NCBI GenBank assembly: GCA_023055355.1
Contig: JALJCS010000028.1
Location: 8,742,418-8,806,417, forward strand
Source: Agelaius tricolor
Taxonomy: Eukaryota > Chordata > Aves > Passeriformes > Icteridae
Direction of reading: 5' to 3'
DNA: 64,000 nucleotides
Shown in pieces: positions 35,201 through 47,200 of this stretch. The notes below the pieces were generated by a model. The model saw only the letters and a program-made list of their open reading frames with translations. It was not told the DNA's origin and did no database searches. Each line of letters opens with the position of its first letter. Within the stretch, counting starts at the first letter, position 1. The translations under genes were made by a program, and so were the position numbers.

Positions 35201-38200
35201 CCGCCGCCGAACTCCCAGGGCGGCGGGGGCGGATCGCGCCCGGAGCCGCTCGGAGCCGGGGCCGCCGCTCCCCGCCGGGCTCCGCCGCCGCCCCGGCGCC
35301 CGAGAGCCGCCCCGAGCCGCGGGCTGGCCCCGGGGAAGGGGGGACGGCCCCGGCAAAGGGGGGGACAGCGGAGCCGCCGGGGGCTGCGGGCACGGCCGGG
35401 AGCGGCCCCGGGGCACAGCGGGTCCGTGTGCGTGTCCGTGTGCGTGTCCGTGTGTCTGTCCGTGTGCGTGTCCGTGTGTCTGTCCGTGTGTGTGTCCGTG
35501 TGTGTCTGTCCGCGTGCGTGTCCGTGTGCGTGTCCGTGTGTCTGTCCGCGTGCGTGTCCGTGTGTGCGTGTCCGTGTGTGCGTGTCCGTGTGTGCGTGTC
35601 CGTGTGTGCGTGTCCGTGTGCGTGTCCGTGTGCGTGTCCGTGTGCGTGTCCGCGTGTCTGTCCGCGTGCGTGTCCGTGTGTGCGTGTCCGTGTGTGCGTG
35701 TCCGTGTGTGCGTGTCCGTGTGTGTGTCCGTGTGTCTGTCCGTGTGCGGGTCCGTGTGTCTGGCGGGGTCGGGGCTGGGGAGCGGGCTCGGGGCCGGCCG
35801 GCAGCAGCTCCAGCAGCTCCAGCAGCTCCTCCAGCAGCTCCAGCAGCTCCTGACCGTTCCCCGCTGTCCCCAGATCTGCTCCGGGCGCGGCAGGAGGTGG
35901 CGGCGGCGGCGGCGGCGCGGACCCCGGGCGCGATGGAAGCGCACATCCCCTCGGCCAGCAACTCGTCCAGCCAGCGCAGGAAGCAGGGCCTGCCCCAGCA
36001 CAGGGACAGCCACTTCCCCGACAGGTACCGGGCACGGCCCCGGGGCGGGGTTTGCCGGGCCGGGAGGGCTGGGATGGAATGGGATGGGGTGGGATCGGCA
36101 GTTTGGGAGTCGCCGTCCCTGGAAGTGTTCAAAAAGCGTGTGGATGTGGCACTGGGGACGTGGTTTGGTGGTGACCGTGGTGGTGTCCATGGTGGCTGGA
36201 CTCGGTGATTTTTGAGGGCTTTTCCAGAATTTGGGGCTGTGTAATTCTGAGCTGGGCAGAGCTGGTTTGTCTGGGCAAGGTGTGACCGTCTCCTCTGGGG
36301 GCTGTGCAGGTGCTGGGGATGCTCCTGCCCCACTCTGGGGTATCTCTATGGAAAGGGGGGAATCTCTGCCTGTGCTGATCTGCATCCACATCCAGAGGAG
36401 CGAGTGCCAGGCTGGGATGATCCCAAACCTGTGCTGGAGGTGCCGCTCTCCCCTGTTTGTAGGCACAGAGCAAGTTGAGGTGTTGAAGTTTGCATTTCGT
36501 AGCATCCCCAGATAATGAGAGAGGAGAAATGCTCTGAGGTGGAACAGAAAGAGAAGAAGTTTTCTTTGTTAGGGAAAAGAGCCTCAGCTTGCCTCTCCCA
36601 CTGCTAGGAGTGCTGGAAAGCTGATATCCCCCACCCCCAGGAAATTGTAGCTCATTTATCTTGCTCTGTGCCACGAGCCATTCCCTCTGCAATCAAGAAC
36701 TTCAGAGGGAAATTAAATTAAAGCTGTGTGCGTTCCTGACAGGGATGGAGGGACAGGAGGGGGCTGTGGGGATGCAGGGGCTGTGGATGTCATGGGATGA
36801 GCACTGAAAGGCTCTGGTATTTCCACTTCTCTCGGCTTTGGTGTGGGGCTGGGGGCAGAGCAGGCTGCACTACCAGCTCTGCAGTGTGTGCGTGGATGTG
36901 CTGAGCCCAGAATTTCCCCCCATTCAGAGCCTTGGAGATCCTGTCTGGTTTTCCTGCTCTCCCAGCAACACCTTTGCACTGTGGAGGGGCCGGGCAGCCC
37001 TGGAAGCCTCTCTCTCTCCCACAGCGTGTACTTTGGCTAACCCAGCCCATAAATCCCAGCTCCTGAGCAGACCTGGGAGGAATGCAGGGATGGAGGAGCC
37101 TCCTGCAGCCGCGTTTCCCCAGCGCTGTGTGGGCTGGAGAGGAGCCAGCCCGGCCCCAGGGCTGCCTGCAAAGCATCCACGGGAGGGTGGAGGCTGCTCC
37201 TGGGGAGGTCCAGATGAACCCGGGGTGCCATTAATTAATTTACTATTAATTAATTGGAGGCTGCTCACGGGGATGTCCAGATAAACCCAGGGGTGCCATT
37301 AATTAATTAATTATTAATTAATTAGAGGCTGCTCATGGGGAGGTGCTGCTGTAGGAGGGGTGGGCTGAGCGTGGGGAGGTCCAGGGGTGTCATTAATTAA
37401 TTATTAATTAATTGGAGGCTGTTCACGGGGAGGTCCTGCTGTAGGAGGGGTGTGCTGAGCGTGGGGAGGTCCAGGGGTGCCGTTAATTAATTAATTATTG
37501 CATCTTTGCTGGTCAGAAAGGGGCTGGGAGGTTGGGTGTGTGGGGATGAGGCACACAAACACACGGCTGTGGATTTTCTTGGGCCAAGGTCGTGGTTGTG
37601 GCAGTGATCCCTTCATCTCTTTGCTCCCTGGAGTCAGTGAAACTGAGACATCTTGCCAAAAGCAGACCCAAGGCACAGTCTGGAGAATTCATTTGGTTTC
37701 GTGGTTTTGGTTTCCTGGATCCTCTGGAGATGGGTTCAGCTGGGATGCCAGGGCCTGGTGGTCTGTTTGGGAAAATGCTTGAGTTCAGTGTTATAAAAAG
37801 ACTTGGAAGAGGAGAGGGTACAACTGAAAGGTGCCACTGTAACCACTCCAGCCTGGAGCTCTTCCATCTGCACGCTGCTGCCTCTCCTGCAGGGCTGGCA
37901 GGTGGCTGTACCCCGCAGAGCTGCTGGGATGCTGCTCCTTGGCTGCTGCCTCCAGGATTTGTTGGCCAAGTTCTGCTGGGCTCCTTCAGCCTGGAGTGTT
38001 CCTCCCCGAGGAGCTCATCCCTGCTTCTCTCTGGGGGGAGCCTGGGGAAAAATTCCTCTTGAGGGGAAAATCTCTCATGCCCTGCACAGAGAAGGGGCTG
38101 GGGCAGGGCTGGGTGAGATCTTAGATTCTCTGCTCACTGGGGCTGCAGAGGAACTGGGGCAGGGCTGGGTTTTTGTGCTGGACTCTCTGCTCCCTGATGT

Positions 38201-41200
38201 GAAGCTCCTTGGCCATGTTTGGTGCACTTTTCTGTGCTGGCAGCTGTTGGGAGTTGGTTTTTGTGCCCACACCGTGGGCTGTGGGGTCTGGGGGTCCTGC
38301 CCCTCTCAGGGGAGAAGAGGGCAGGGCCAGGCAGGTGCTGAGGCAGGTGTTGGCACAAGCAGAGGGCTCTGAGCAGGCAGGGGGAGCGCAGCTCATCCCC
38401 CAGGAGCCGGGGAGGCAGCAGGAGTGCCAGGAGCACGGAATGTGCCAGGCTGAGGTGCCAGCAGCACCCCCAGCCCGGGCTCCTGGGAGGCCCAGCCCCT
38501 TGGCAGGGCTGAGCTGGGGCTGGGAGCCCGAGAGAGGCACCCCTGCCTCCCCTGCAGGGGCTGACAGACCCTGCACCAGCCAGAGGCTTCCTCTGAGCAG
38601 AGATGTGCCCAAAATACCCAGCCTGGCTTCTTGGATTCCCTTCCTCCCATCTGCTGTTGCTGTGGTTTGTTCTTCCACCGCCTCATCCCTTCCCCCTGCT
38701 CTGAGGAGGTTTTCCTTTTTCCCGCTGCTTCCTTGGGCTCAGCTCCTGCCCTCTCTGGGCTCCATCTCCTGCCCTCTCTGGGCACCATCTCCTGCCCTCT
38801 CTGGGCTCCATCTCCTGCCCTCTCTGTGGGCACCATCTCCTGCCCTCTCTGGGCACCATCTCCTGCCCTCTGTGGGCACCATCTCCTGCCCTCTCTGGGC
38901 ACAGCTCCTGCCCTCTGTGGGCACCATTCTCCTGCCCTCTGTGGGCACAGCTCCTGCCCTCTGTGGGCTCCATCTCCTGCCCTCTGTGGGCACAGCTCCT
39001 GCCCTCTGTGGGCTCCATCTCCTGCCCTCTGTGAGCTCAGCTCCTGCCCTCTGTGGGCTCCATCTCCTGCCCTCTGTGGGCTCCATCTCCTGCCCTCTGT
39101 GGGCACCATCTCCTGCCCTCTGTGGGCACAGCTCCTGCCCTCTCTGGGCTCCATCTCCTGCCCTCTCTGGGCTCCATCTCCTGCCCTCTGTGGGCACCAT
39201 TCTCCTGCCCTCTGTGGGCACAGCTCCTGCCCTCTGTGGGCACCATCTCCTGCCCTCTGTGGGCACCATCTCTCTCCTGCTCTCACCCACCCCTGCCCTG
39301 TGTCCCCCTCTCCTCTCTGAAGGCTCTGATGTTGTGATTTTTGCCCTGCCAGGATCCCTCCTCCCTGGTTCCCACCTGGCTGAAGGGCTGCAGAGCAAAG
39401 GCCAAAGCAGAGCTTGCCCTGGTTTAAGCAGTTTGGTTTCAGCAGCAGTTTGGATTTTGAGGGGGCAGGACAAACCAGCCCCTCTCCAGTGCCAGCACAT
39501 GTTCTTTTCCTGCCTGGAAATCCCAAGCAGCATTTCTAGCAAGGCCTTTGATTTTATTTATTCTCCCTTGCTGGCAGTGTCTGGGGATGGCAGAGCAGCC
39601 AGGAGCTCTGTGCCTCCTGCCTGTTACCTCGGGTTTAAAGTGTCTCTTCCTATCAAATGCAGAGCAGAAGAAAGCAGAGCCTTCATGCATTCTTTCCCCC
39701 CCTCCCTTCCCTCTTCTTCCATCCGTTCTAAATTTATTTCCATGCCTTGCCGGTTTCAATCTGCATTTCCTGACCCTCTCACATCTCCAGTCACAGCCTG
39801 TGCTCCCAGCCTTCCCCCAGAGCCTGGCTCCAGCCAGGGGGGAGCTCTGCTCCAGCCTGGGGAGGATATGATGGGGTTAAAGTGAAAGGCTTGGTTTTAA
39901 CAGTATAATGTGTAACCCCATAATGACTTTAAATATTGATTATTTGAAGGCCATTAGTGCTTATTGTTAAAGAAAAGTCGATACTTTTTAAGCCTTGCGA
40001 ACCATTTGTCTCCTGTTAAAGGACATATCAAATTTAGCAGCGTGCAGTGCAAATCCCCTAATACCCTGCTCACAAGCCTCCAGCTGGCATTTCAGGGGGG
40101 GAAAGGAAAAGGGGGCAGGGGGAGGAATGTGAGCAGCACAGAATTGCTCTCTTCCAGGGAAGGACAAGGCTTATCAGATGTAATTGCCTGGGGCTAAATT
40201 CACCTCCTCAGAGCTGGGCACTGCAATTCTGACTCTGAGCCGTGGAGGGAGAGGAGGAAGGAATTTGGGAATTTGATGGGGGATCTGAGGCTGGCAGGTA
40301 CCTGGAGAGGCCGCAGGGTCAGTGTTTGCTGCACACCTGGCTGAAGGCACAGCAGCCTTTGTTGAGCTCTCGGGGGCTTTGTGCTCTGGCCTTGCCAGTT
40401 CTTTTTCAGGCTGGCTGGGAGGGTGCCCAGCCCCGTGCCAGGGCACGACCTGGAGCTGCTGCCTCCCTCCTGTGCCAGCTCCCCCTGCCAGGGCTGGGCA
40501 GAGGGGCTGGCAGGGAGCAGGGCAGGCTCCAGCAGGTTCTGTGCCCGTGGGGGGCTCTGTGGGGTGGCACAGAGGGTCTGTCCCTCGTGTCCCACAGCTG
40601 AGGGGCTCCCCAGGGCTCTGCCTGGCCCAGGAAGGCAGGGCAGCTCTGAACTGCAGAGTCTGGAGCAGATGTGAGTTCCTCAGGGATCAAAGTCGTGCCC
40701 TGTAGCACAGCATGAAAGCATCAAAACAACCTGGGAGGAAGCACTGGGCTCCCACCACGGGAGAGCCTCTCCTTTTGCAGTACCCAGCCCTGGTCCCATC
40801 CCACCCCCTGCTTCCTGGGCACAGACTGGCACCAACCAAGGAGCTCCTTTGTTCTGGAGCTGCCCCGGGCAGCCTGGGTGTCCCACAGCATCCTGCACAT
40901 CCCCAGGGCAGGCGGGGGAAGGAGGGCGCGGCCACGCCATGGTTAACAGCGACTTGATTTCCTAAATTGCTTCTTATAAAACGACCAGCACGTCTGCCAG
41001 GCTCGTCTCGCCGTGATTACAGCTAATTACGATCGAGCGGACACCTCGGAGCCCCCGTCACGCCGCTTTAATTGTCCCTCATTCATCCGCGGGGCCGGCC
41101 CGGGTGGCAGCAGCACTTGGCAGCCCGGCGACCGCGGCCCCGGCTAATTGCGAGGCCTCGGGGATTAGGGCAGGTGATTACACACTTCACGGTGTAATTA

Positions 41201-44200
41201 CATAAGCATCGCTTGGCTGCTGCCCCGGCTCGGAGGCGAAGGTCGAGCGCGGCGTTACCTGAGATTAATTGGAGCTGCCAGCGGCGCGCGGGCGGCATTA
41301 ACATTGCAGCAGCCGCGATCGATCCGCGCCGCGCCTCCAGACACCGCCGGGGCCGCAATTAGGTTAGGGCAGAGCCAGGGAGGAGGGGGACGGAGCCGGG
41401 AGAGGCCGCGGGGACGGCGGGCGGGGAGGGAGGGGGCCGTGGGCACCGGGAGTAGAGGGACTGGGGAGGGGGAGTGCAGTGGATGCGTGGGATGGGGTAA
41501 AGCGGAGCTGGGAAGGGCTCTCCTCGCTCACTTCGTGCCCAGGAGCCCTTGGTTGGCTGGCCATGAGCTGTCCATGCCCACGAGCTGATCCATGCCCATG
41601 AGCTGATCCATTCCTATGAGCTGATCCATTCCCATGAGCTGATCCATGCCCATGATCTGATCCATTCCTATGAGCTGTCCATGCCCACGAGCTGATCCAT
41701 GCCCATGAGCTGATCCATGTCCATGAGCTGTCCATGTCCACGAGCTGATCCATGCCCATGAGCTGATCCATTCCCACAATCTGATCCATGCCCATGATCT
41801 GATCCATGTCCATGATCTGATCCATGTCCATGAGCTGATCCATGCCCATGAGCTGATCCATTCCTATGAGCTGATCCATGTCCATGAGCTGATCCATGCC
41901 CATGATCTGATCCATTCCTATGAGCTGATCCATTCCCACGAGCTGATCCATTTCCATGCTCTGATCCATGTCCATGACCTGATCCATTTCCATGAGCTGA
42001 TGCATTCCCATGAGCTGTCCATGCCCATGATCTGATCATTCCCACAATCTGATCCATGCCCATGACCTGATCATTCCCACAATCTGATCCGTGCCCATGA
42101 CCTGATCCATGCCCATGACCTGATCCGTGCCCATGACCTGATCCATTCCCACGACCTGATCCATTCCCATGACCTGATCCATGCCCATGACCTGATCATT
42201 CCCACGACCTGATCCATGCCCACGATCTGATCCATGCCCACGACCTGATCCATGCCCATGACCTGATCATTCCCACGATCTGATCCATGCCCACAGGCTG
42301 ATCCATGGATGGCCAGGATGCTCCCGTTGTTATCCCCTCACAGCAGCGCCTCTGCACGTGCTGTGTTTGTTGCAAAGTCACAGGCACCTTCTGCCTCCCT
42401 GTGCCTTGGCCTCCAGCCTCTCCCAGAGCAGATTTTTCCAGGGAGATACTGTAAAATGAAAATAAACGGCCCGGCACTTGGCTGTGTCTCTGGATGCCCT
42501 GCTGAAGGTAATAATGTTGTAAGTGGCCATCAAAAGGAATTAAGAGACGTGCAGCCGGAAAGCAGATTTGCTTGCAGGCTCCCAGGGCAGATTTGACTAA
42601 TGGAAGAGACCTTGGCTCTTATTCCCTTCCTGCCTTTTTTTTTATTCCTGCTTTCCCTGCTGCTGCAAGTGCTCCCTGCCTCTCTCCAGGATCGTCCCCT
42701 TCCCACCACCCAGTCCTGCCTCTCTGAGTTTCCCCAGCCCCTGGCATCTGCTCTGCCCATTCTGCCTGGTTTTACCCACCAGGATTCCTTCCCCACTGCC
42801 CTTCCTGCTCACATCCCTCTCCTGTCTGTATTTCCCTCTGCCTCACTTCAGCTTTCCTCTCCACAATTTAAGGTCATCCCTTAGCCCAGCTAGGACAGGA
42901 CAGGGGTTGTTTGCAAGGCAGGCCAGTGATACCTCCAGGTCTTCCCAAACCTACTCCCCAAGCACAGAATTCCTTCTCAGGTGTGAAGTAGTGGAGGCAG
43001 AAACCCAAATGTGATGAGGGAGGGGCAGATGGAGCATCCTCAGCCCTCCCCTTTGAGCTGCCAGGGAAAAACCTTTGGACAGCCTGGCTGAAAGGCCACA
43101 GGAGCAAAGGTGGGAAATGTGTGAGACCTGTGGAGTCCTGGCTGTTTTCTTCCCCTTTTGGTTCTGCTCTTTTGGTTTTTTCTCTCCACTTTAGAAGCTC
43201 TTCATGAGGAGGCAGAGAGAGCCTGTGGGGCAGGATGCAGCTCATCTGCAGCCAAGATGTTCTTCCTGAGCCCTTCGGAGCCTCCAGGTTTCCAACAGGG
43301 CTTTATTTTGTGATTCCTGCAGGGAGATCTCCCACCCACCGCCTCTGCTGTCGCCCCAGAACGCTCCCCACATCGCCCTGGGGCCCCACTTGAGACCTCC
43401 CTTCCTCGGGGTGCCTTCAGCACTGTGCCAGACGCCAGGTGAGCGCTCAGGTGACACCAGGGCAGGGCAGAGGGGCAGCCTGGGACAGCGTGTCCTGCAG
43501 CCACACACATTGCTGTGTCTCCCCCTGGCTGCTGTGCCAACGTCCCCCTGGTTCTGCAGCCAGAGCAGCAGATTCCTTGGCTGCTCCTCCTGGCCCTGCG
43601 TTCCTGCTGTGGCAGTGAGGGGGACAGATGGGCTCTGGAACAAAAAGCAGCACTCAGGTGTCCTTTTTCCCCCTGGGGAGCTGGCCCTGGGGCAGCCAAG
43701 GGTCGGTGCTGACAGGAGTGACCCTCAGTGTTCTCCCTGCCCAGGTTACGGCTTCCTCCAGCCGGCACAGGCAGAGATGTTTGCACGGCAGCAGGAGATG
43801 CTACGGAAGCAAAACCTGGCCAGGTAGGAGTGGAAAGGGCTGGGTATGTCCTGCTGTGGGCTGGGCTGGGTGGAGATGGCACAGCAGGGTCCCAGTGAGG
43901 CCTGTGTGGGTGTGGAGGTGCCACCTGGCTCCCACCTGGTGGGACCACATTCCCCCAACCCCTCACCACAATCCCCTCTCCCCACGCAGGCTGGAGATGT
44001 CGGCCGAGCTGATCCGCCAGAAGGAGCTGGAGAACCTTCACCGGCAGAGGCTGCTGGCCGCGGACCCGCTGAGCCTGCACCCGGGGCTGCCCCCGGACCA
44101 CCCCGCGCTGCGCAGCGTGCACGATGTCCCCGAGGGCCAGGCGCTGCGGGACGAGCTGTCCCGCCGCAATGCCATGCTGGTGCTGCGCCACAACAACGCC

Positions 44201-47200
44201 CCGCTGCTGTCCCTGAGCGCCGGCGGCGCCGCCACCCCGCCCAAGGAGCAGCCGCGGCGGGCGGGCCGCAAGGGCCCCTCGCAGCCCCGCGCCGAGCCGC
44301 AGGGCCCCGGCGAGCCGCGGGACGCGCGGCCGGGCCGCGACGGCGCCCAGGACTGTAACGATGAGGAGATGAAGGACTCGGAGAGCGACGGCGAGGACAA
44401 GGCCGAGGGGCTGAAGGGCGAGGGCGGCGCGGCGGCGGAGCTGAAGGAGGGCAAGGACAGCGGCGCGGCCAAGGCGGGCGAGGCGGCCAAGGAGGCGGGC
44501 GAGGCGGGCACGGCGCCCGGCACGGTGCCCTGCAGCTCCTCCAGCGCAGAGTCCCCCAGCCACCTGCTGGGGCCCGCCATGGGCAAGGCCGAGGTGAAAT
44601 ACCTGCCCCCAGCCTCCCTGCCCGCGCCACAGCCGCTGCCCTTCGGCTTCCCCTACACCATGAGCCCCTACTTCCATGCAGGTGAGGCTGGGGAGGCGCT
44701 GGGATGGGGCAGGGATGGGCTTGGCAGGGCTGGAATGGGTGTTCGGCTCCCTGCTCGTGGTTGTGGTTGTTTTGTCAGCTTCTCTTGTCTCTGAAGGAAG
44801 AGTTTCTGTATGGACAGGGTGGTTGGGCATTGGAAGGGCTGCCCAGGGAGGTGGTGGTGGTGTCACCATCCCTGGAATGTCCAAGGGCCCCTACGTCCAT
44901 GCAGGTGAGGCTGTGGAGGTGGTGGGATGGGGCAGGGCTGGAATGGGGGCTCTGCCCTTTGCTCATGGTTGCTTTGTGAGGTTCTCTTGGCTTTAAAGGA
45001 AGAGTTTGTGCATGGAAAGGGTTGTTGGGCATTGGAAGGGCTGCCCTGGAAGCGTCCAAGGAAGGATGGATGTGGCGCTTTGAGCTGGGGACAAGGTGGG
45101 CAAAGGTTGGGTTTGATGGCCTTGGTTCCCAGGTGCTCTTTTCCAGGGCAGGGGCTCTTTGTGTGCCTTGCGGTGTCACAGGCACTGGGGGAGCTGCGCT
45201 GGATGGGACAGACAGACAGACAGACAGACAGGCAGGTCACTGCCCACCCTCTGCTCTCACTGCAGAGCTGGGGGTGGCACAAACGGGGTCTCACACCCAG
45301 GGGGCCCTGCCAGCCCAGCCAAGAACCCAAACCTGCCCCAGCTAATTACCTGGCAGAGCAATTAGCAGGAGGCAGGACACACGGGGAGGGAGAGGGGGCC
45401 CGTGCCGTGCCATGCCGTGCCATGCCGTGCCATGCCGTGCCATGCTGTGCCATGCCATGCTGTGCCATGCCATGCTGTGCCATGCTGTGCCATGCCATGC
45501 TGTGCTGTGCTGTGCCATGCTGTGCCGTGCCATGCTGTGCCATGCCGTGCCGTGCCATGCTGTGCCATGCCATGCTGTGCTGTGCTGTGCCATGCTGTGC
45601 CATGCTGTGCCATGCTGTGCCATGCCATGCTGTGCCGTGCCATGCTGTGCCATGCTGTGCCATGCCATGCTGTGCCGTGCTGTGCCGTGCCATGCTGTGC
45701 CATGCCATGCTGTGCCATGCCATGCTGTGCCATGCTGTGCCGTGCTGTGCCATGCCATGCCATGCTGTGCCGTGCCATGCTGTGCCGTGCCATGCCGTGC
45801 CATGCCGTGCCATGCCGTGCCATGCTGTGCCATGCTGTGCCATGCTGTGCCATGCTGTGCCGTGCTGTGCCTGTGAGCAGGCTGCCCATCCCTCATTAGA
45901 GCTGCCTCCCAGCCAGCAAGGAGGAAGCAATTTTTCAGCGACAGGCAGGTGGCCAGGATGATGAATATTCCTGCTGCCTCGGGCTGCCCAGCCTTCCTGC
46001 AGGAGCCTTTTCCTCCCGGCCATTAGAGGGGCTGGGCTCAGCTCCTGGTGCTCCTGGCTCTGTGGGGAGCTTGGGCTGGGGCTGGCTGCCCTCCCTCCCT
46101 CCCCGAGCAGTGTGTGAGATGCTGTAATAGCCCATTTATTATCATCACTTTGGATTTATATCACCAGCACAGCTCCGGGCTGGGTTTCCCTGCTCTCCTC
46201 CCCTGGCTTGTGCAGCCTGTGCCAGGGCTGGGGGTCTTTTCCTGAGGGCTCTTTGCCTTCTGGCTGGTTTAACACAGCATGGGGCTGCTCTCCCTGAGGG
46301 TTTGTGCTGCTCCAGAGCAAATCCTCCCACCTGCAAAGCCCTGGGAGGACAGGGGGGTGTGGAGGATGCAGAACCAGGGCTTGAGGTGGGAGTTCAGCAG
46401 CTGAAATACCGAGGGTTGTATTGATCCAAGGGCTGCAGCCATCCTGGGATGGGTGACAGATGTGTTCTGTGTCTCTGGGGGAGCACAAAGCACCCCGGGG
46501 CAGGCAGGCAGGGCTGCACCCACCTCTCCCCCATGTCACACAACTCCTGAACCCCTTTTTGCACAGGGGCTGCTCCCTCAGGAGGGATGGGAGCTTGTAC
46601 CCTAACCTGGAGACTGGAATTAGAGAATCACCACCCAGCCAAGGCAGGGAGAGCTGGAGGGAGGAGAGGAGAAGGGAGAAGCATCCAGCTGAGGAGGGCA
46701 GGGAGTTTGAGGCAGGTGGAGGAGGAGGAGCTGCCCTGTCCCTGCTCTGTCTGTCCCTGCCCTGTCCCTGCCCTGTCCCTGCTCTGTCCCTGCTCTATCC
46801 CTGCCCTGTCCCTGCCCTGTCCCTGCCCTGTCCCTGCCCTGTCCCTGCTCTGTCCCTGCTCTGTCCCTGCCGTGCCAGCTCCATTCCCAGAGCTGCTTTC
46901 TGGGGCTGTGGCTCAATGACCTCATCTCCTCAAGGTTTCAGCAGCCTCCTCCTCCTCCTCCTCCTCCTCCTCCCAGGGCCCTCTGCAGCCCCGTCCTCTG
47001 GAAGAGGTGAAGGATGGAGTGTGCAGGAGGCTAAAATCCTTCTATTGATTGCAGTCTGGAGAGCAATTAACGCAGCCTTGTGCTGCTCCTGACCCCAGCC
47101 CTCGCCGGGGGACCCAGGGGGTGCTCAGGGGATGCTCAGGGGCTGGGGACAAGGCTGATGGAGGCCAGGGGTGGGCTGGCAGCCAGGCTGGCACTGTGTG

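Larger units (their letters stand above)
31040..35873 (+). other. SAMD11 intron between E4 and E5 (4.8 kb)
   Basis: No coding exon found. It holds the right 41-bp array, arrays at 31775-31915, 33295-33835, 34568-34770 and 35420-35765, a possible regulatory block (32690-33190), and the left half of a CpG island. Confidence 0.8.
34930..36060. promoter_or_regulatory. SAMD11: CpG island around SAMD11 exon E5; possible internal promoter
   Basis: Dense CpG and very high GC over about 1.1 kb, including CCGGCGGGAGCGGGGC and CCGCCGCCGAACTCCC, non-repetitive at 34930-35420 and including exon E5. Human SAMD11 is known for alternative 5' ends, so an internal start is plausible; no TSS can be read from sequence. 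Confidence 0.45.
36025..43322 (+). other. SAMD11 intron between E5 and E6 (7.3 kb)
   Basis: No coding exon found. It contains a CR1 remnant (36064-36230), arrays at 37205-37500, 38745-39285 and 41570-42305, and candidate regulatory blocks at 39870-40080, 40925-41375 and 42430-42600. 36231-37200 and 42600-43322 are ordinary intron. Confidence 0.8.

Noticed and set aside
34747..36333. 528- and 524-residue antisense frames rich in His-Thr-Asp-Arg
   Set aside because: They arise from the GTGTCC array and CpG-rich sequence, antisense to exon E5. No start context, splice logic or family match.
38209..39885. 558-residue + strand frame and 377-residue antisense frame
   Set aside because: Period of about 22 bp with few stop words; the flanks show no protein family. 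It lies within an intron of SAMD11.
43746..44630. 294-residue antisense frame over SAMD11 exon E8
   Set aside because: A shadow of a very GC-rich real exon; the sense strand matches SAMD11 residue by residue.
45342..46023. Cys-His-Ala-Val-Pro and Met-Ala-Trp-His repeat frames
   Set aside because: The 10-bp CATGCTGTGC array has no stop codon in any frame on either strand, so the open frames carry no information.
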